This document shows, piece by piece, positions 30,081 through 53,025 of a stretch of DNA of 64,000 bases. Source of the DNA: Trichoplax adhaerens (Eukaryota > Placozoa > Uniplacotomia > Trichoplacea > Trichoplacidae); NCBI RefSeq assembly GCF_000150275.1, contig NW_002060943.1, forward strand, positions 8,068,066 to 8,132,065. Direction: 5' to 3'. A program made the translations under genes and the position numbers. Within the stretch, counting starts at the first letter, position 1. Every line of letters begins with the position of its first letter. The notes beneath the pieces were generated by a model, which saw only the letters and a list, made by a program, of their open reading frames with translations, was not told the DNA's origin and searched no databases.

Positions 30081-30980
30081 ATTTTCAAAATTGAGCATTT
30101 CTGAGAACGCTTCTTCAGTGACATTAATGAAATGATTTTAGGGTAGATGCTATTCTGTCTTGAAGGTTAGTAATAAGGAAAATCAATCAATATAGAGTAC
30201 ATTAATTTCAAGTAATTTCTGCGCGACATGTTGGCATACGATTGAACTACAGTATCATCACTTTGCAAATTGAACATTTCTGAGAACGCTTCTTCAGTGA
30301 CATTAATGAAATGATTTTAGGGTAGATGCTATTCTGCTTTGAAGGTTAGTAATAAGGAAAATCAATCAATATAGAGTACATTAATTTCAAGTACTTTCAG
30401 AGCGACATCTCGGTAAACTGTACGATTGAACTACAGTATCATCACTTTGCAAATTGAGCATTTCTGAGAACGCTTGTTCAGCGGCGCTAATGAAATGATT
30501 TAGGGTAGATGCTATTCTGCCTTGAAGGTTAGTAATAAGGAAAATCAATCAATATAGAGTACATTAGTTTTAAGTACTTTCAGAGCGACATCTCGGTATA
30601 CGATTGAACTACAGTATCATCACTTTGCAAATTGAACATTTCTGAGAACGCTTGTTCAGTGACATTAATGAAATGATTTTAGGGTAGATGCTATTCTGTC
30701 TTGAAGGTTAGTAATAAGGAAAATCAATCAATATAGAGTACATTAATTTCAAGTACTTTCAGAGCGACATCTCAGTATACGATTGAACTACAGTATCATC
30801 ACTTTGCAAATTGAGCATTTCTGAGAACGCTTGTTCAGTGGCGCTAATGAAATGATTTTAGGGTAGATGCTATTCTGCTTTGAAGGTTAGTGATAAGGAA
30901 AATTAATATAGAGTACATTAGTTTTAAGTACTTTCAGAGCGACATGTTGGTATACGATTGAACTACAGTATTATCATGAC
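30081..30980. repeat. Tandem array, five copies of a ~180-bp unit
   Basis: The marker CTGAGAACGC recurs at 30101, 30280, 30464, 30642 and 30821, giving periods of 179, 184, 178 and 179 bp. Each unit also contains TTTAGGGTAGATGCTATTCTG and ATATAGAGTACATTA. Copies differ by small substitutions and indels; the last is slightly shorter. The array starts about 70 bp upstream of the TMEM63 start codon. No unit encodes a continuous protein. Confidence 0.92.
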
Positions 30981-32022
30981 ACGGATTGCAGTGGAAACGA
31001 TAAAGAGTTAGAGTACTGTTCAGGTTCATCTGGCTAGACTGGATAAATCAAATAAAATAAATAAAATAAAGCTTGTAATTGACCACTTTACTGCTTCATT
31101 AAAAAGATTATCACTTTCAAGTTGCTTTTTCATTGAAGGGAACTCTTCTTTATCCATCATAACCTATCATCTAGTGGATGTATTCGCCATCGACAAGGCA
31201 GTAGTGGATACTAGACCTGTTGTAGGTAATAGAAGCTGTAGGAATTCTTCTTCTTTCAAGCTGTTAACAATAGCCGAGTAGGGTTGTCTGCCTATCGTAC
31301 GACTATTTACTTTTAAACATGCTATTCCTTATTCAAAGGTAGAATAAAATACGTCAATCGATGCCACCACTGTCTCTATCGATCTACTAGTACTATTTTC
31401 ATATATTTGACTGCATTGAATGGGTCAAAGGAAGTATGCATTGGAAGTATCAAGATATTAACTCAACCAATCCCTGGGAATTAACTCTCAATGAAGAAGA
31501 CTAATTAAATCAGCGAAAATTCATTACAGAGTACACACAAGAGAAAGTGAATAAAGCATAACAACATGGTTTCATTTCTTGTACAGTTATCCTTGCAATC
31601 ATTGAAGCAACCCCATACTTACGATAGCGGCTAAACTAGAAATGGCCGTTTTACATTCCCTTCTTTCCACTGGAAGATTCTCGATTGCAATCAAAGTCGC
31701 TCCCTGTCATGGATTTGGTGGCCAAAGATGAAATGGAGTCAGACCCTCTCTGGACTAGTCTAGTCATCAAGACTTGAATTCTATCGCTTGATCAGTACAG
31801 TATAGTGCTTGACCGTTGTGTGCCTTTGTAGGACCGGTGTACCACAATGCGATCAAAATAGTGACATTATTTTTGCGAACTCTAGGTGGAGTATAATGCT
31901 ATCGATTCGTGATCATGGCTATTGAGTATTCAACTGCGCATACACCCTTGAGGCTGAAACTTGGAGTCTATGAAAGCATACGAGCAAAATGGATGTCACC
32001 TGTATTGGACTCCATCATTTAC

Positions 32023-32130
32023 ATACTGTACACTGTACAGTATACTGTATAGGATGTGGAGAGCCAGTGTTGTATTGTAGTGTTCTACAGTGTACAGTAC
32101 AGCTATTGCGCACTGTACTGTACTGTATGC
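32023..32130. repeat. TACAGTAC-type cluster
   Basis: Words such as ACTGTACACTGTACAGTATA and ACTGTACTGTACTGTA occur at both ends of this block. More follow at 32311-32340 and 32965-32995. Confidence 0.7.
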
Positions 32131-32420
32131 ACTGAGGTCCTTTAATTGGCCATTTTGCGATCACCGCCGCCCGAGGTAGTCTATGACTATAGCTCTCTCC
32201 TCCCGCTTCTTCCTTTGGGAGAGAGAAATAACAAATATTCTTATCTTGAGGAGTCCCTGGGGACGGAAAGCGCTCTTGTGTACAAAATAATGTTTAGGCC
32301 TTCATTTGTCGGTACTGTCCAGTGTACAGTACCACTGTACGGTAGCAATAAAATCATACTCCAATCATACTGCACAAACCAACCTAGCAGCTTTGCAGTT
32401 CCAGTATACCCTCTTTCCGT

Positions 32421-32715
32421 CTGTCCTCTACCGTACCGCAGTCCGGGCTGTCAGTCTGTATGCCAGGACTAGTGTACACGTGACATACATACTGTACAGT
32501 ACACTGAGTAGAGTCGTTGCCGAGCTGGACTGTACCGGACCGGACCAGACCCAGTTGGAAATTGAGTCTGTCCTCTAGCGTACCGTAGTCCGGGCTGTCA
32601 GTCTGTATGCCAGGACTAGTGTACACGTGACATACGTACTGTACAGTGTACACTGAGCACAGTCGTTGCCGAGCTGGACTGCACCGGACCGGATCGGACC
32701 CAGTTGGAAATTGAA
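32421..32715. repeat. Two-copy tandem duplication, 147-bp unit
   Basis: CTGTCCTCTA begins at 32421 and again at 32568. The copies share GTCCGGGCTGTCAGTCTG, a TACAGT-rich centre and CCGGACCGGA, and differ by scattered substitutions. Reading frames in it are mirrored between the copies, so the predicted small proteins are repeat-derived. The GTACCGTAC-type words resemble those of the inverted repeat near EMC4. Confidence 0.88.
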
Positions 32716-33216
32716 TTTTACTTGGTTTCTTGTTTCACTATAGACACAACAGACAAGCGAGTTTATGACGTAGGGAATGGTGCCGAAGTCAGATCGATAA
32801 GCCAGGACTGGAGAGAATTTTCTCTTCATTACAAGTCTCTAACTCCAATTACAAGAGACTCTATTGTAAAAAGATACAACTCCACACCTATTTCAAGTTG
32901 GTCCCACCTATATAGCACGCATAGAAGATTTCTGTATCTCTTATTGCCTTATCGAACTGACTATTGTACTGTCCACTAGTGTACAGTACAGTACAATACG
33001 AAAGCACCGTTTCATTGATTTCAATCCTTTCTGTTAGTATGGCTAGAAAGCCTATAATGAACCTGTCTTGTCTCTACACAGAACTACTGTAACATGGACT
33101 ACTCTGGCTAGAGACGAGTATAGCGGTGCATCGAGTAGTGGATGACTATCCTTACTATGCAATATTACTTTTGAAGTCTTATTGTCAAACAACAAAAGTA
33201 AAATGAACTGATTCAA

Positions 33217-33245
33217 CTTGGCCATCATGATGAATGATGGCCAAG
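33217..33245. repeat. 12-bp perfect inverted repeat with 5-base loop
   Basis: CTTGGCCATCAT at 33217-33228 is exactly complemented by ATGATGGCCAAG at 33234-33245 around GATGA. It is a compact hairpin candidate on either strand. No gene is recognised immediately around it. Confidence 0.85.
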
Positions 33246-33654
33246 CTTTTCCACCACAGTTTCCACTTTCCATAGTACAGTGTACAGTGTACAGGGCAAG
33301 ACTGTCCACACTGTAGCATCCTATACTTTAGACTGTACATGACAAACAATGGAGGATTTAGGGCGTCGCCTTTGTGGGAGTGGCGTCAAGCGCGAAAACG
33401 ATGATGATAGGTGGAAGTGGGCAAAATGGCAAGACTCCCTCGCACGACATGGACTACTCCCTGCAGTAGGGTGCAATATACAGTCTAGTATATGACATAT
33501 ATGTTATAGATAGACTGTACAGAGCAGCTGTGCAGCAAGCAGTTTGCAGTCACTGCCACACAAACAGTAGGCAGAAGAAAGCCAAATCACCTAGGCCAAA
33601 GGCGATCGGAACTTTTCTAGCCTAGGCCATCGAGTTGAGAAAAAAACATAGTCA

Positions 33655-33785
33655 ACACTGTACAACTGAGTGTACAGTACATTGGCTTCAATCAGGCAAC
33701 AATTTGTACTGTACTGTAGGCTGTAGACTACCATCTTCTGAAGCTTGACATACAGTATATTGTACTGTAGTACCGGTACACCATA
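33655..33785. repeat. TACAGTAC-type cluster followed by GGTTCGGT words
   Basis: Several CTGTACA, TACAGTAC and GTACTGTACTGTA words occur here. Just downstream, 33800-33827 has a run of GGTTCGGTTCGGTCCGGTT-like words. Confidence 0.65.
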
Positions 33786-35661
33786 GTGGTCGTAGACCTG
33801 GGTTCGGTTCGGTCCGGTTCAGACCGTTATCATCTATATATTAGTGGGGTAAAGCGAATTGGGTAAAACCCAAGCCTACTACCATTTGGATGGGAACAAA
33901 AAGAGTAGAGATAGAAGGAGTAAAATTGTCTCCAATTGGCAATAATATCCCCGTAGCAAGAGGCCGATTACAGCTGACCAATTAGTTATAAAATCATTTC
34001 TCATTTCTTTGCAGTCCATCCATTTCAACCACTTGCGATTGGTGGCTGATCCATCTTCACTTTGAGAGTGTGATCATAAAAAAGTCGTGCCATTCTTTTG
34101 CACTTAGAGGCAAACTTCTCCTCAACTGGTGGATTGACGAATGGTCGAAGTTGTAATGACTTCGTCAGATTCTGTAAGTTGCAATGGCTTCAACTAGAAC
34201 GCATACCATGAAATGTCATCCTTTACAATCTTCGCTTAAATAGGACTTGTACAATTTCATCCATGAAAATCTTAGTGATAATGTTGATGTTGAAATGATT
34301 GATGATGTAGAAAGATGAAACAAAGGTGTTGAATCTCTGGAGAATGCATGTAGTGCTTCCTTCATTCTCTTCAACCTTAACCGTAGTAACGTAGTCTGCC
34401 TGCTTATGGCATGGCCTGCAATCCACTTTGTATATGATAAAGATAGTCCATCCCAAGAGACAGTAGCAGTGCCCTTTTGCATACAATCAAATCCAATCTT
34501 CAATGCCATCCACTCTCTCCAGGAAAGGAAGAATCGCTTACTCACATTCAAATGGAACGTAGTCAAGTTGGACATGACTCAAATGCAACTTTCCCCCCCC
34601 CCCTGCCAACTAAAGCTGTCATCAAGATTCAATTGTTCATACAGTGTAGCATATACTGCAGTCCTGTTCAAGACATCGATCGTCACCAATTCATCAACCT
34701 TTTTAGCATGGTGGTAAAAAGAAAAAAATTGCCAATTCCACTTAATGCCCTGTAGTGATCGGATTGCAACAGTGTTACCAATAACTTCTTACCTCTTAAT
34801 CGATCGCCAAAGTATCCATTCTTGCTTCAGTAAGACATGATACTGTCGTGCTAAACTCTTGTCATCAATCCTGTACTATATCATAAAATCCGGAGAGGTT
34901 TATCCGCGCCTTTGATGATAAATCGAGCTACATGTCCATGCAATCTCATCCAACTGCATCCACGTGTACGTAGAATCATAAAATTCAATGCTATAACAAT
35001 TCGTAAAGAGTATCATTTCGCCAGTATACATGGCATAACGCCATGCTATTACACCCTACGTTAAAAGCACACGATCAGAAAGCAGTTTGAATGTCGTCTT
35101 GCTCTTCCTACACCACACTATTTCGACCCGAATGACTATTGCCTAACCTTAACAAGAAGTACAATGTTATCATACGTAGTTCATGGCAAAGACTTGAGCA
35201 TAAACACTCAATAAGAAGCGTCAGGACTGTAGGGTCTACTTATTCATAGCCCTCACTTACCAGTATATTAGTATTCATTAATGAACTCGTCATAAACGGA
35301 TAATCCTATCTTGATCACTAGAAATTATCGCTGTACTGTAAACCAAGAGATTGCAATCATTTTCAACACAATGTGAACAAGGACGACATTCGGTAGGCCA
35401 TAATGTCACTCAAAATAACAGTTATGATAGTAGTCTTGACATGACTATACCGCCTATTCATTATAAATTATGATCATCACTCCACTTCTACCTTCTTCAT
35501 AACTTTATATATACAATACTGTAACATGTTTATGAATAACTGTAAACAGATCTTGCTGACGTTTCCACTCCAGTATTGATAGAATGGAAATGACTCATCC
35601 TATCTTGCTAATGTTTCTATTTTATACCGATGTACTAACTTGTTTATTACTATCCTATTAG

Positions 35662-40504
<4,843 letters not shown>

Positions 40505-43273
40505 TTGGAAACATCATTTGGAAAATTTAATAAGAAACTGATATGCTACTTGAAGTTTTGTCTTTACCAATGTAAATATATCTATCAATTAAATTATTAT
40601 ATAGCCCTTGACCGGATGAATGTTTTAAAGGAAGACACACCAAATGCATCATCGTTGGATAGCTACTCACGCTCATTTTATTTGACAAGTTTATTATATA
40701 CTGTACATAAAAATTGGACACTTCCTCTCTTTGATAATTGCTGAATCATAATTAAGTATGTGCTACACTATTAAAGAATTATAACATGTTATAACTATAA
40801 TCACTGGTTATAATACCAATTTTTACGATTGGGGTAAGCACCTGCTGTCTATAGTTAATATGTCTGTATCTTAATTATACTGTATTAAACAACATTACAT
40901 ACGGCAGTTTTCTAAAAGATTATAATTGCACTCGTTTGCAATCAAAACTTAAAATTTTTCTACCCAATTCTCAATTAGGCTGATATTTTGTAGAGAAATT
41001 TTGGGATTAGTAAATTATTTGTTACATTTATCAGATTGGATTGATGTCTCTTCTAGTTGACTATTATTAGACTTGTTACTCATCACATTAAAGTCTTAAT
41101 GTCTAATACAACACATGGCATATCGCTACCATGAATAGTCTTGATCACTATGACTATGTTCCTCTTTTGTATTCGCTCTTAAGTATATTCGGTAAATGAT
41201 AACTAAAGATTTCTATTTATCTAATGGTAATCCATTCATAGTAATCTATAAAATGGACTAGCAAGCGAATTTTTGAGCATTGTACCTGTTATAATGAGAA
41301 CTGTGTAGCCTAATTGGGAACCTTCATGTTCAGCACAATTTTACCCCACTTGATTTTAGATAACGCAATCAAGACTCTCAATCGAGCTTTTAAAAGTATA
41401 AATCTCTTAATACGAATTTTCACCGAGAATCATAGCTTATGTTCACGCAAACTACGCAGATAGAAGAACAGCATAGAAAATAAAAATCTTGCTGAATTTA
41501 CGGCACTGTATGTTAACTAGAACATTGATACTTTCGAAGCTGTTAATACTAAGGTGACCCAATTTTTAACAGAGAATAATGCTGTTACTGATAGCAGTCA
41601 GCTCGAAAGACGATTACTTTAGGATTGTACAGTACATTAGTTATCATAGCGAATTTCATCAATTGCGTTGTGCTATAAATACTAGCTTAAAAAATTTGAT
41701 TTAACAAAGACTATTGTGCAAGCGCTGCGGTATGCCTAGTATCGTAGTAGGCGATATACATTTTTGAATGAAAAGATAAGTACAATGGCACCATCTATAA
41801 AATATGTCGGTAAACACATGACAGATTTACCGCTGCTTGAAGTAGTAACTTTATTGTAAATAGTAACAATGTACTGTAAATATCATCCGTAAGACGTTTA
41901 CCAATAGTGTAGGTAAATTGAAAGTCTTCGTATCGAGCTGGGTGCAATAAAAATAGTTTGATATATACATGTATACATACATATATTATACACAGTACAC
42001 GAGTATATTCGTATATATTGTATGACTTCGATTAACCTTGTTTCTAGATTGCAGCTGCTAAGTGCAAATTAATTTAGTACGTATAGTTATAATGAACTCG
42101 CTTAACTTATTTTTCATTATATAATGTCCTATGATAAATGTAATTGTATACTATCACGCGTTGCGATATGCCGAAAGATTTAGTAGAAAGTAAATTCTAA
42201 CATAAATACTGTACGTGTATAAACATACCGTACAAGCAGAGTCCTGACTAGTAAAACTGACTAAATTCACTAAAAATAGTTAGCGATGTAAACGATATAG
42301 ATAAGTAGAGCATGGACTCCCGTAAGTAATAGAGGGTGCAATTAAATAAAGAATAGATAGTATTTCCCCTACTTGCGTAAGATGAAGTAAAGGTGCAGTT
42401 TTTAATTCACAGATATAACAATATCATCAAAAATAAATTCGTTTTAGAATGCCATCGATAAAATAAAGATAAGAAGCAAGTTGATCTCGATGTACAAGTT
42501 TGTTAAGGCGTATTTCAAACGAATTAACTTATAATTATATCCAGTATTTCATAATAACTTGAGATCGTATTACCATAAATGTAACACAGTATACATGGAT
42601 TGGACGTTAATACAGAAACTGATACTTAATTACGCTATTACCATCTGAAAAGCAATCATTTGAAAAAATTGCTAGTATCAGATATGATACGCACAGGATC
42701 TACAGTAGTGAGATAAAGTATACCTGAACAGGCACTATGGCGTATACTTACAAGTCGCTATGAGTTACTTTTTATTACTTTCATTGCAACATCTTTTTGT
42801 CGAGTTAAGAATAAGATTCCATATATATACTTACGTATACTATATATACACAATGGGAGAACAACTATACAGGGTAACTATCTAGACAAAATAACTAAAT
42901 AGTTATCATCTATGATCTAGTGCAAAAATGATATTGGCAGTAAGCCGATATACAGAATAAATAGAATAAGCCGAAATTTGTTACTATTGCAGTAGCCATC
43001 AGTAAGCGTTTTACAGTGAGAATAAGCAATATCTCCGCGATAATATCAACCTTTTAGGAGTTCTCTCCACTGAATACAGCTCCAATTCTTCTACAGCGTT
43101 TATAATCTGATATTGGAAAGTAATCGATGGATAGTCTGGAAGCGTTAAGATTAATGCTGGACGATGTAGTCACGACGCGTACTATTAGTATTGTAATTTA
43201 TATGTACATACAGTACATCGATTTTATTAATCTTTCAAAGACCTGATAAAAAATTGTTTGATGATCGATCGTA
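40505..43273. other. AT-rich intergenic DNA between the STK kinase and HS6ST
   Basis: The two genes are convergent, so only 3' flanks are expected. An ATTAAA at 40770-40775 could end the kinase transcript. The 79-codon plus-strand frame at 40505-40744 directly follows the kinase stop and looks like UTR. I see nothing else. Confidence 0.5.
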
Positions 43274-43279
43274 TTTATT
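43274..43279 (-). terminator. Poly(A) signal AATAAA (minus strand) for HS6ST
   Basis: TTTATT on the plus strand lies 176 bases beyond the HS6ST stop in the direction of transcription. It is plausible, but the region is AT-rich. Confidence 0.4.
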
Positions 43280-43454
43280 TTTAGGGATTATTACCTTGAT
43301 ATTAATTTTGCCTTATTTTTATATGTCCTATTCGTATGCCGTATATATATCGTTAAAAAAAATTGAACTAAATATCCAATATACCACAAGACCAGTAGTA
43401 AGATAATGTCTATCTAAAGCTATTCGAAGACAGGGGCGTCCTTCAATATTTACA

Positions 43455-44681
43455 TTAACGAGTTGCATTGATTATTGCTTTGAGTGAATTCCATCTACGT
43501 TTAAACAACTTTAACGCGTAGTTATATAATTGTATATCCATAGAATTAATTTCTCGTATTTTATGTATAATCTCAGGGCTTAACTTATATAATACTTCAG
43601 AAGCATATGTTTGATTGAAATCATATTGCATGAATGGTTGAATAAACTTCAATCCAAATCTGTGCTCGAACATTACCTGATTCTCACGTTGATACTCAAT
43701 TAGGCCAAAGTAGGCCATTCGTTTCAAATTGAACTTAGCACTATTTAAAAGTATCCTGTTACGTTGCTGCAGCGACATAGAACTATTTTCATAACAATTG
43801 ACCAATCGAAGATCAGCTAACATTCTGGTTTGGCGATTATTAGCTAAATTATATTTACAAGCGATAAAATCCTTCAAGGTAACATAATTCCAGTTACTAC
43901 CGTTATAACATGGTGGTAATTCCTTCACGGTTGGCAATCTGCCATTACATTTGTGGCGCGATTTCTTCCATGTAGCACCTCTTGTGACATGTTGATATTC
44001 ACTAAGATATCGATTGATAGGATTGCGCAATTCTGTTATAAAGTGATATCTTCGATTTGAAATTTTATGACTACGATTATTATCGAATTTTCGAAAATAA
44101 TGAGGCAAGCATTCCATTAATTCAGTATAGTCGGCATGAAGTCCACATTTCCAACCAGTCGAATAGCGTGAAAATAGCCAAATATCGGTTGAATTAGGTC
44201 GATGGCATTGGCAACGTAATTTAGATCTCTTTTTGAGTTTGCCTTTTTTATTTCTATTGCTGGCATTTTGTTTCTTACCCCCTTGACAATTGCAAGGCTG
44301 TTTCAATGACAGGTTTTGTACTAAATGTCGACCAAATGTGGTACCTCCAGTTTTCTGAATATGTAAAAAAACAATGACATCGCTATCACTGATATTAAAG
44401 GTTAAATTGTTATTCCAGAAATCGGTTGAAATATCTTCTGTCCGATCATCTTGGTCATTACTTGCTAGTGCGGTTGATAAGACAGCTTTTAAAGTAAGCC
44501 GATGATGCCATTCTGGCGCTACCATTAATCGACGATCGACAACAAAGCGATAAAAAAGTAAAATACTGAATCCAATGACTAGTAAAAACAAGAAGCTCCT
44601 GTTTAGCGCTTTCCTGGCCATCGAATCATTACCGTTGCGTACTGCTGTAAAGTGCTGACCCGTTAATAACGGTAAAATCAC
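43455..44681 (-). CDS. HS6ST: Heparan-sulfate 6-O-sulfotransferase
   Basis: This intronless gene encodes a 408-residue type II Golgi enzyme that moves sulfate from PAPS to the 6-O position of glucosamine in heparan sulfate. Seen: a short basic N-terminus, one membrane anchor (about residues 30-48, FLFLLVIGFSILLFYRFVV), then the PAPS 5'-phosphosulfate loop HIQKTGGTTFGRH (108-119), CGLHADYTEL with the expected catalytic His near 182, the PAPS 3'-phosphate motif ITELRNPINRYLSEY (215-229), RGATWKK, PPCYNG, and NNRQTRMLADL. Human HS6ST1-3 share all of these in order. A Lys/Asn/Arg-rich stretch (about 136-155), absent or shorter in the vertebrate proteins I recall, is inserted between two Cys-rich segments. 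The N-terminus could instead start at Met21, just before the anchor. The HS6ST subtype cannot be assigned. Confidence 0.95.
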   Translation of the reverse strand: MILPLLTGQHFTAVRNGNDSMARKALNRSFLFLLVIGFSILLFYRFVVDRRLMVAPEWHHRLTLKAVLSTALASNDQDDRTEDISTDFWNNNLTFNISDSDVIVFLHIQKTGGTTFGRHLVQNLSLKQPCNCQGGKKQNASNRNKKGKLKKRSKLRCQCHRPNSTDIWLFSRYSTGWKCGLHADYTELMECLPHYFRKFDNNRSHKISNRRYHFITELRNPINRYLSEYQHVTRGATWKKSRHKCNGRLPTVKELPPCYNGSNWNYVTLKDFIACKYNLANNRQTRMLADLRLVNCYENSSMSLQQRNRILLNSAKFNLKRMAYFGLIEYQRENQVMFEHRFGLKFIQPFMQYDFNQTYASEVLYKLSPEIIHKIREINSMDIQLYNYALKLFKRRWNSLKAIINATR

Positions 44682-46580
44682 CAGCTAGACGCTTGTGAAA
44701 TTCAACTAAAGATACTCGCAATTGGATAAAATTGCCTCACTTGACCAAAACCAAGGGTTACACTAGGATGTTGTTAAGAATGAATCAAGAGAGCGCTCTA
44801 TCCTATTCCACAACAACAACAACAACTAAAATCGCGGGTTTGAAGTGATTTTTTAAAGCAAAGAGATGAAAAATTGATTAATTAACGGATGGATGCCTAT
44901 TCAATTGGACACTATGTACAAGGCAGCAACGGTTATCCTCCAATGCTGTCCAATGTCGTCGTCAGTAGTTTTACTGGACCGTAAGCAATTTTCCAGTGTC
45001 GATGTCACTGGTTTTCCATGAGGAGTATTGTACTCCAGCGACACATACTAGAAATAACAAGTTTATGAAGTAATTTTTTCCCTTGACAAGAAAATAGATT
45101 CAGCTAAGTGGATTGGAAGAAAAGAGCTGAAAGAAGAATGGAATGTAGCATGGAAGCAATAGCGAATTTCAATGAATTTCAAGGCTAAAAGATTGATGGA
45201 TATCCAATATGGTGTGGATCAGTTAGTTTGGTGAATTGCAATCCTCAGTAAGATATTATTCGTCTTACTGTCGCACGCCAGTAATAATGAGCAGGTAGTG
45301 TCTTGCACTGTTGCCGTGATTACTTGTTATCCCTACACAATAACAATCCTTATTTCATTCTACATAATCATATTGCAGCTTCAAGGATGCTATGCCATCT
45401 ATTTCTCTTGAATAAATACAACCTTTTCAATCACGATCAATTTCACTAATGACTGCTAATTAATTGATTGGCGTAGCTGCTTGTATTATTGAACGGAATC
45501 GATTTGACGATCAAGGGCAGCAACAGTGTTAAGAGAAATTGAATTTCTTCAACGCTCAATCATTTCATACCATTCAGTCGAGTTGAATAGGCCAGTATGA
45601 GACACTGCGGTACGCTTGTCCGTCTCCACCTCCTTGCGATTGCCTCCTGGACAACTGGACACATGGACATGCGTGTCCAAGCATGGGCAGTAGCATTGAT
45701 TTCTTGTTGGAGTGTTGAATATGGCTACACAAACACTCGCCCGTGTCGAGTCTAATCTAGAGTACAGCGCATGACACCCTGATAGTGTATTGTATCGGTT
45801 ACGAGCTGGCGGGCCAAGCCCCTTCATCTGCAAGTGCGTACAGTACACTAGTGACCTTTTTCAGAGTCTCTACTGTACACTGTACACTCTGAGTGTACGT
45901 GCAGTGTCCTGCAGAAGGCGTTGGCTGTGTTAGGGTTAGGGACAGACAGACACTTTCCACAGTGACAGGATACTGTACTTGTACTGATTACAAAAAATGA
46001 TGTCACCCATGGCGATCGACTTATGACTGTAGACGCCACCCAGTCGACATGATTTTTGCCAGCAATGCTTGAATTGCAATCCCTGCTTCTTCCATACAGT
46101 ATACAGTACAGTAATGTACAGTATACTCCTTTTACTTCTATGGTATGCAGTAGAATGTGCCAGCAAAAATAGTGTCGTCACGACCTCTAGCCTACAGTAC
46201 AAAGGCATCGCCAGGGTGACATCATTTCAAGCACTACACATACTGTACTGTACATGTACACTGTAGTTTCCAGACGGACTTTTTCAATCCCGTTCTGGAC
46301 ACGACTGTACTGTGCTCAGTGTATTCGCCTCTCCAGCTAGCCACCATAGTAGTTACTATACCGTCTTACCATCTCATCCAGACTTTTAAGAACAAGTCCA
46401 TCCTCTTGAAGCGAAAAATAGCCGTTGTCTCGATTGTCTGTGAGAGGAGCTAACGTACTGGCTCCTGGCGTTTCAAGTTTCACAAGGAGAGTAGACGGCA
46501 TTGCTTGGGCGAAAATTGAACTTGGGTTGAATTTATAGCGATCATTCTAGCGCTGACAAACTGACCATCTACATTAACTC
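44682..46580. other. Divergent upstream region of HS6ST and PAK
   Basis: This region separates two head-to-head genes. A (CAA)n run of about 17 bases lies at 44810-44826, close to the HS6ST start. TACAGTAC-type clusters occupy the middle. A lone TTAGGGTTAGGG occurs near 45930. No coding exon is recognised. Confidence 0.5.
45838..46265. repeat. TACAGTAC-type clusters upstream of PAK
   Basis: Words cluster at 45838-45896 (ACTGTACACTGTACACT), 46096-46127 (TACAGTATACAGTACAGTA) and 46240-46265 (ACTGTACTGTACATGTACA), separated by ordinary DNA. The last block is 316 bp before the PAK start codon. Confidence 0.7.

Positions 46581-53025
<6,445 letters not shown>

Larger units (their letters stand above)
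30981..35661. other. TMEM63-STK intergenic region, repeat-rich, no gene assigned
   Basis: The stretch holds dispersed TACAGTAC clusters, a tandem duplication and a hairpin (listed separately), plus a C10 homopolymer near 34602. Overlapping frames of about 90-120 codons exist on both strands at 34216-34755, but they match no family I know and overlap each other. The unplaced first coding exon of the downstream kinase, which must end in phase 0, should be somewhere here. Confidence 0.45.

Noticed and set aside
32146-32979. Several 84-108-codon frames on both strands
   Set aside because: They run through the 147-bp tandem duplication and palindromic words, and repeat the same peptide pieces in both copies.
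33350-33484. Candidate first exon of the STK kinase (ATG at 33350, MEDLGRRLCGSG)
   Set aside because: Its plausible donor leaves phase 2, while the next kinase exon needs phase 0. No other evidence supports it.
34216-34755. Overlapping 87-119-codon frames on both strands
   Set aside because: No known motif, no splice partners, and strands compete for the same DNA. Left as unassigned intergenic sequence.
40505-40744. 79-codon frame immediately after the STK stop
   Set aside because: Starts at the stop codon boundary, biased composition, lies where the 3' UTR must be.
45928-45942. TTAGGGTTAGGG, the animal telomere motif
   Set aside because: Only two units, far from any sequence end; chance or a minor interstitial remnant.
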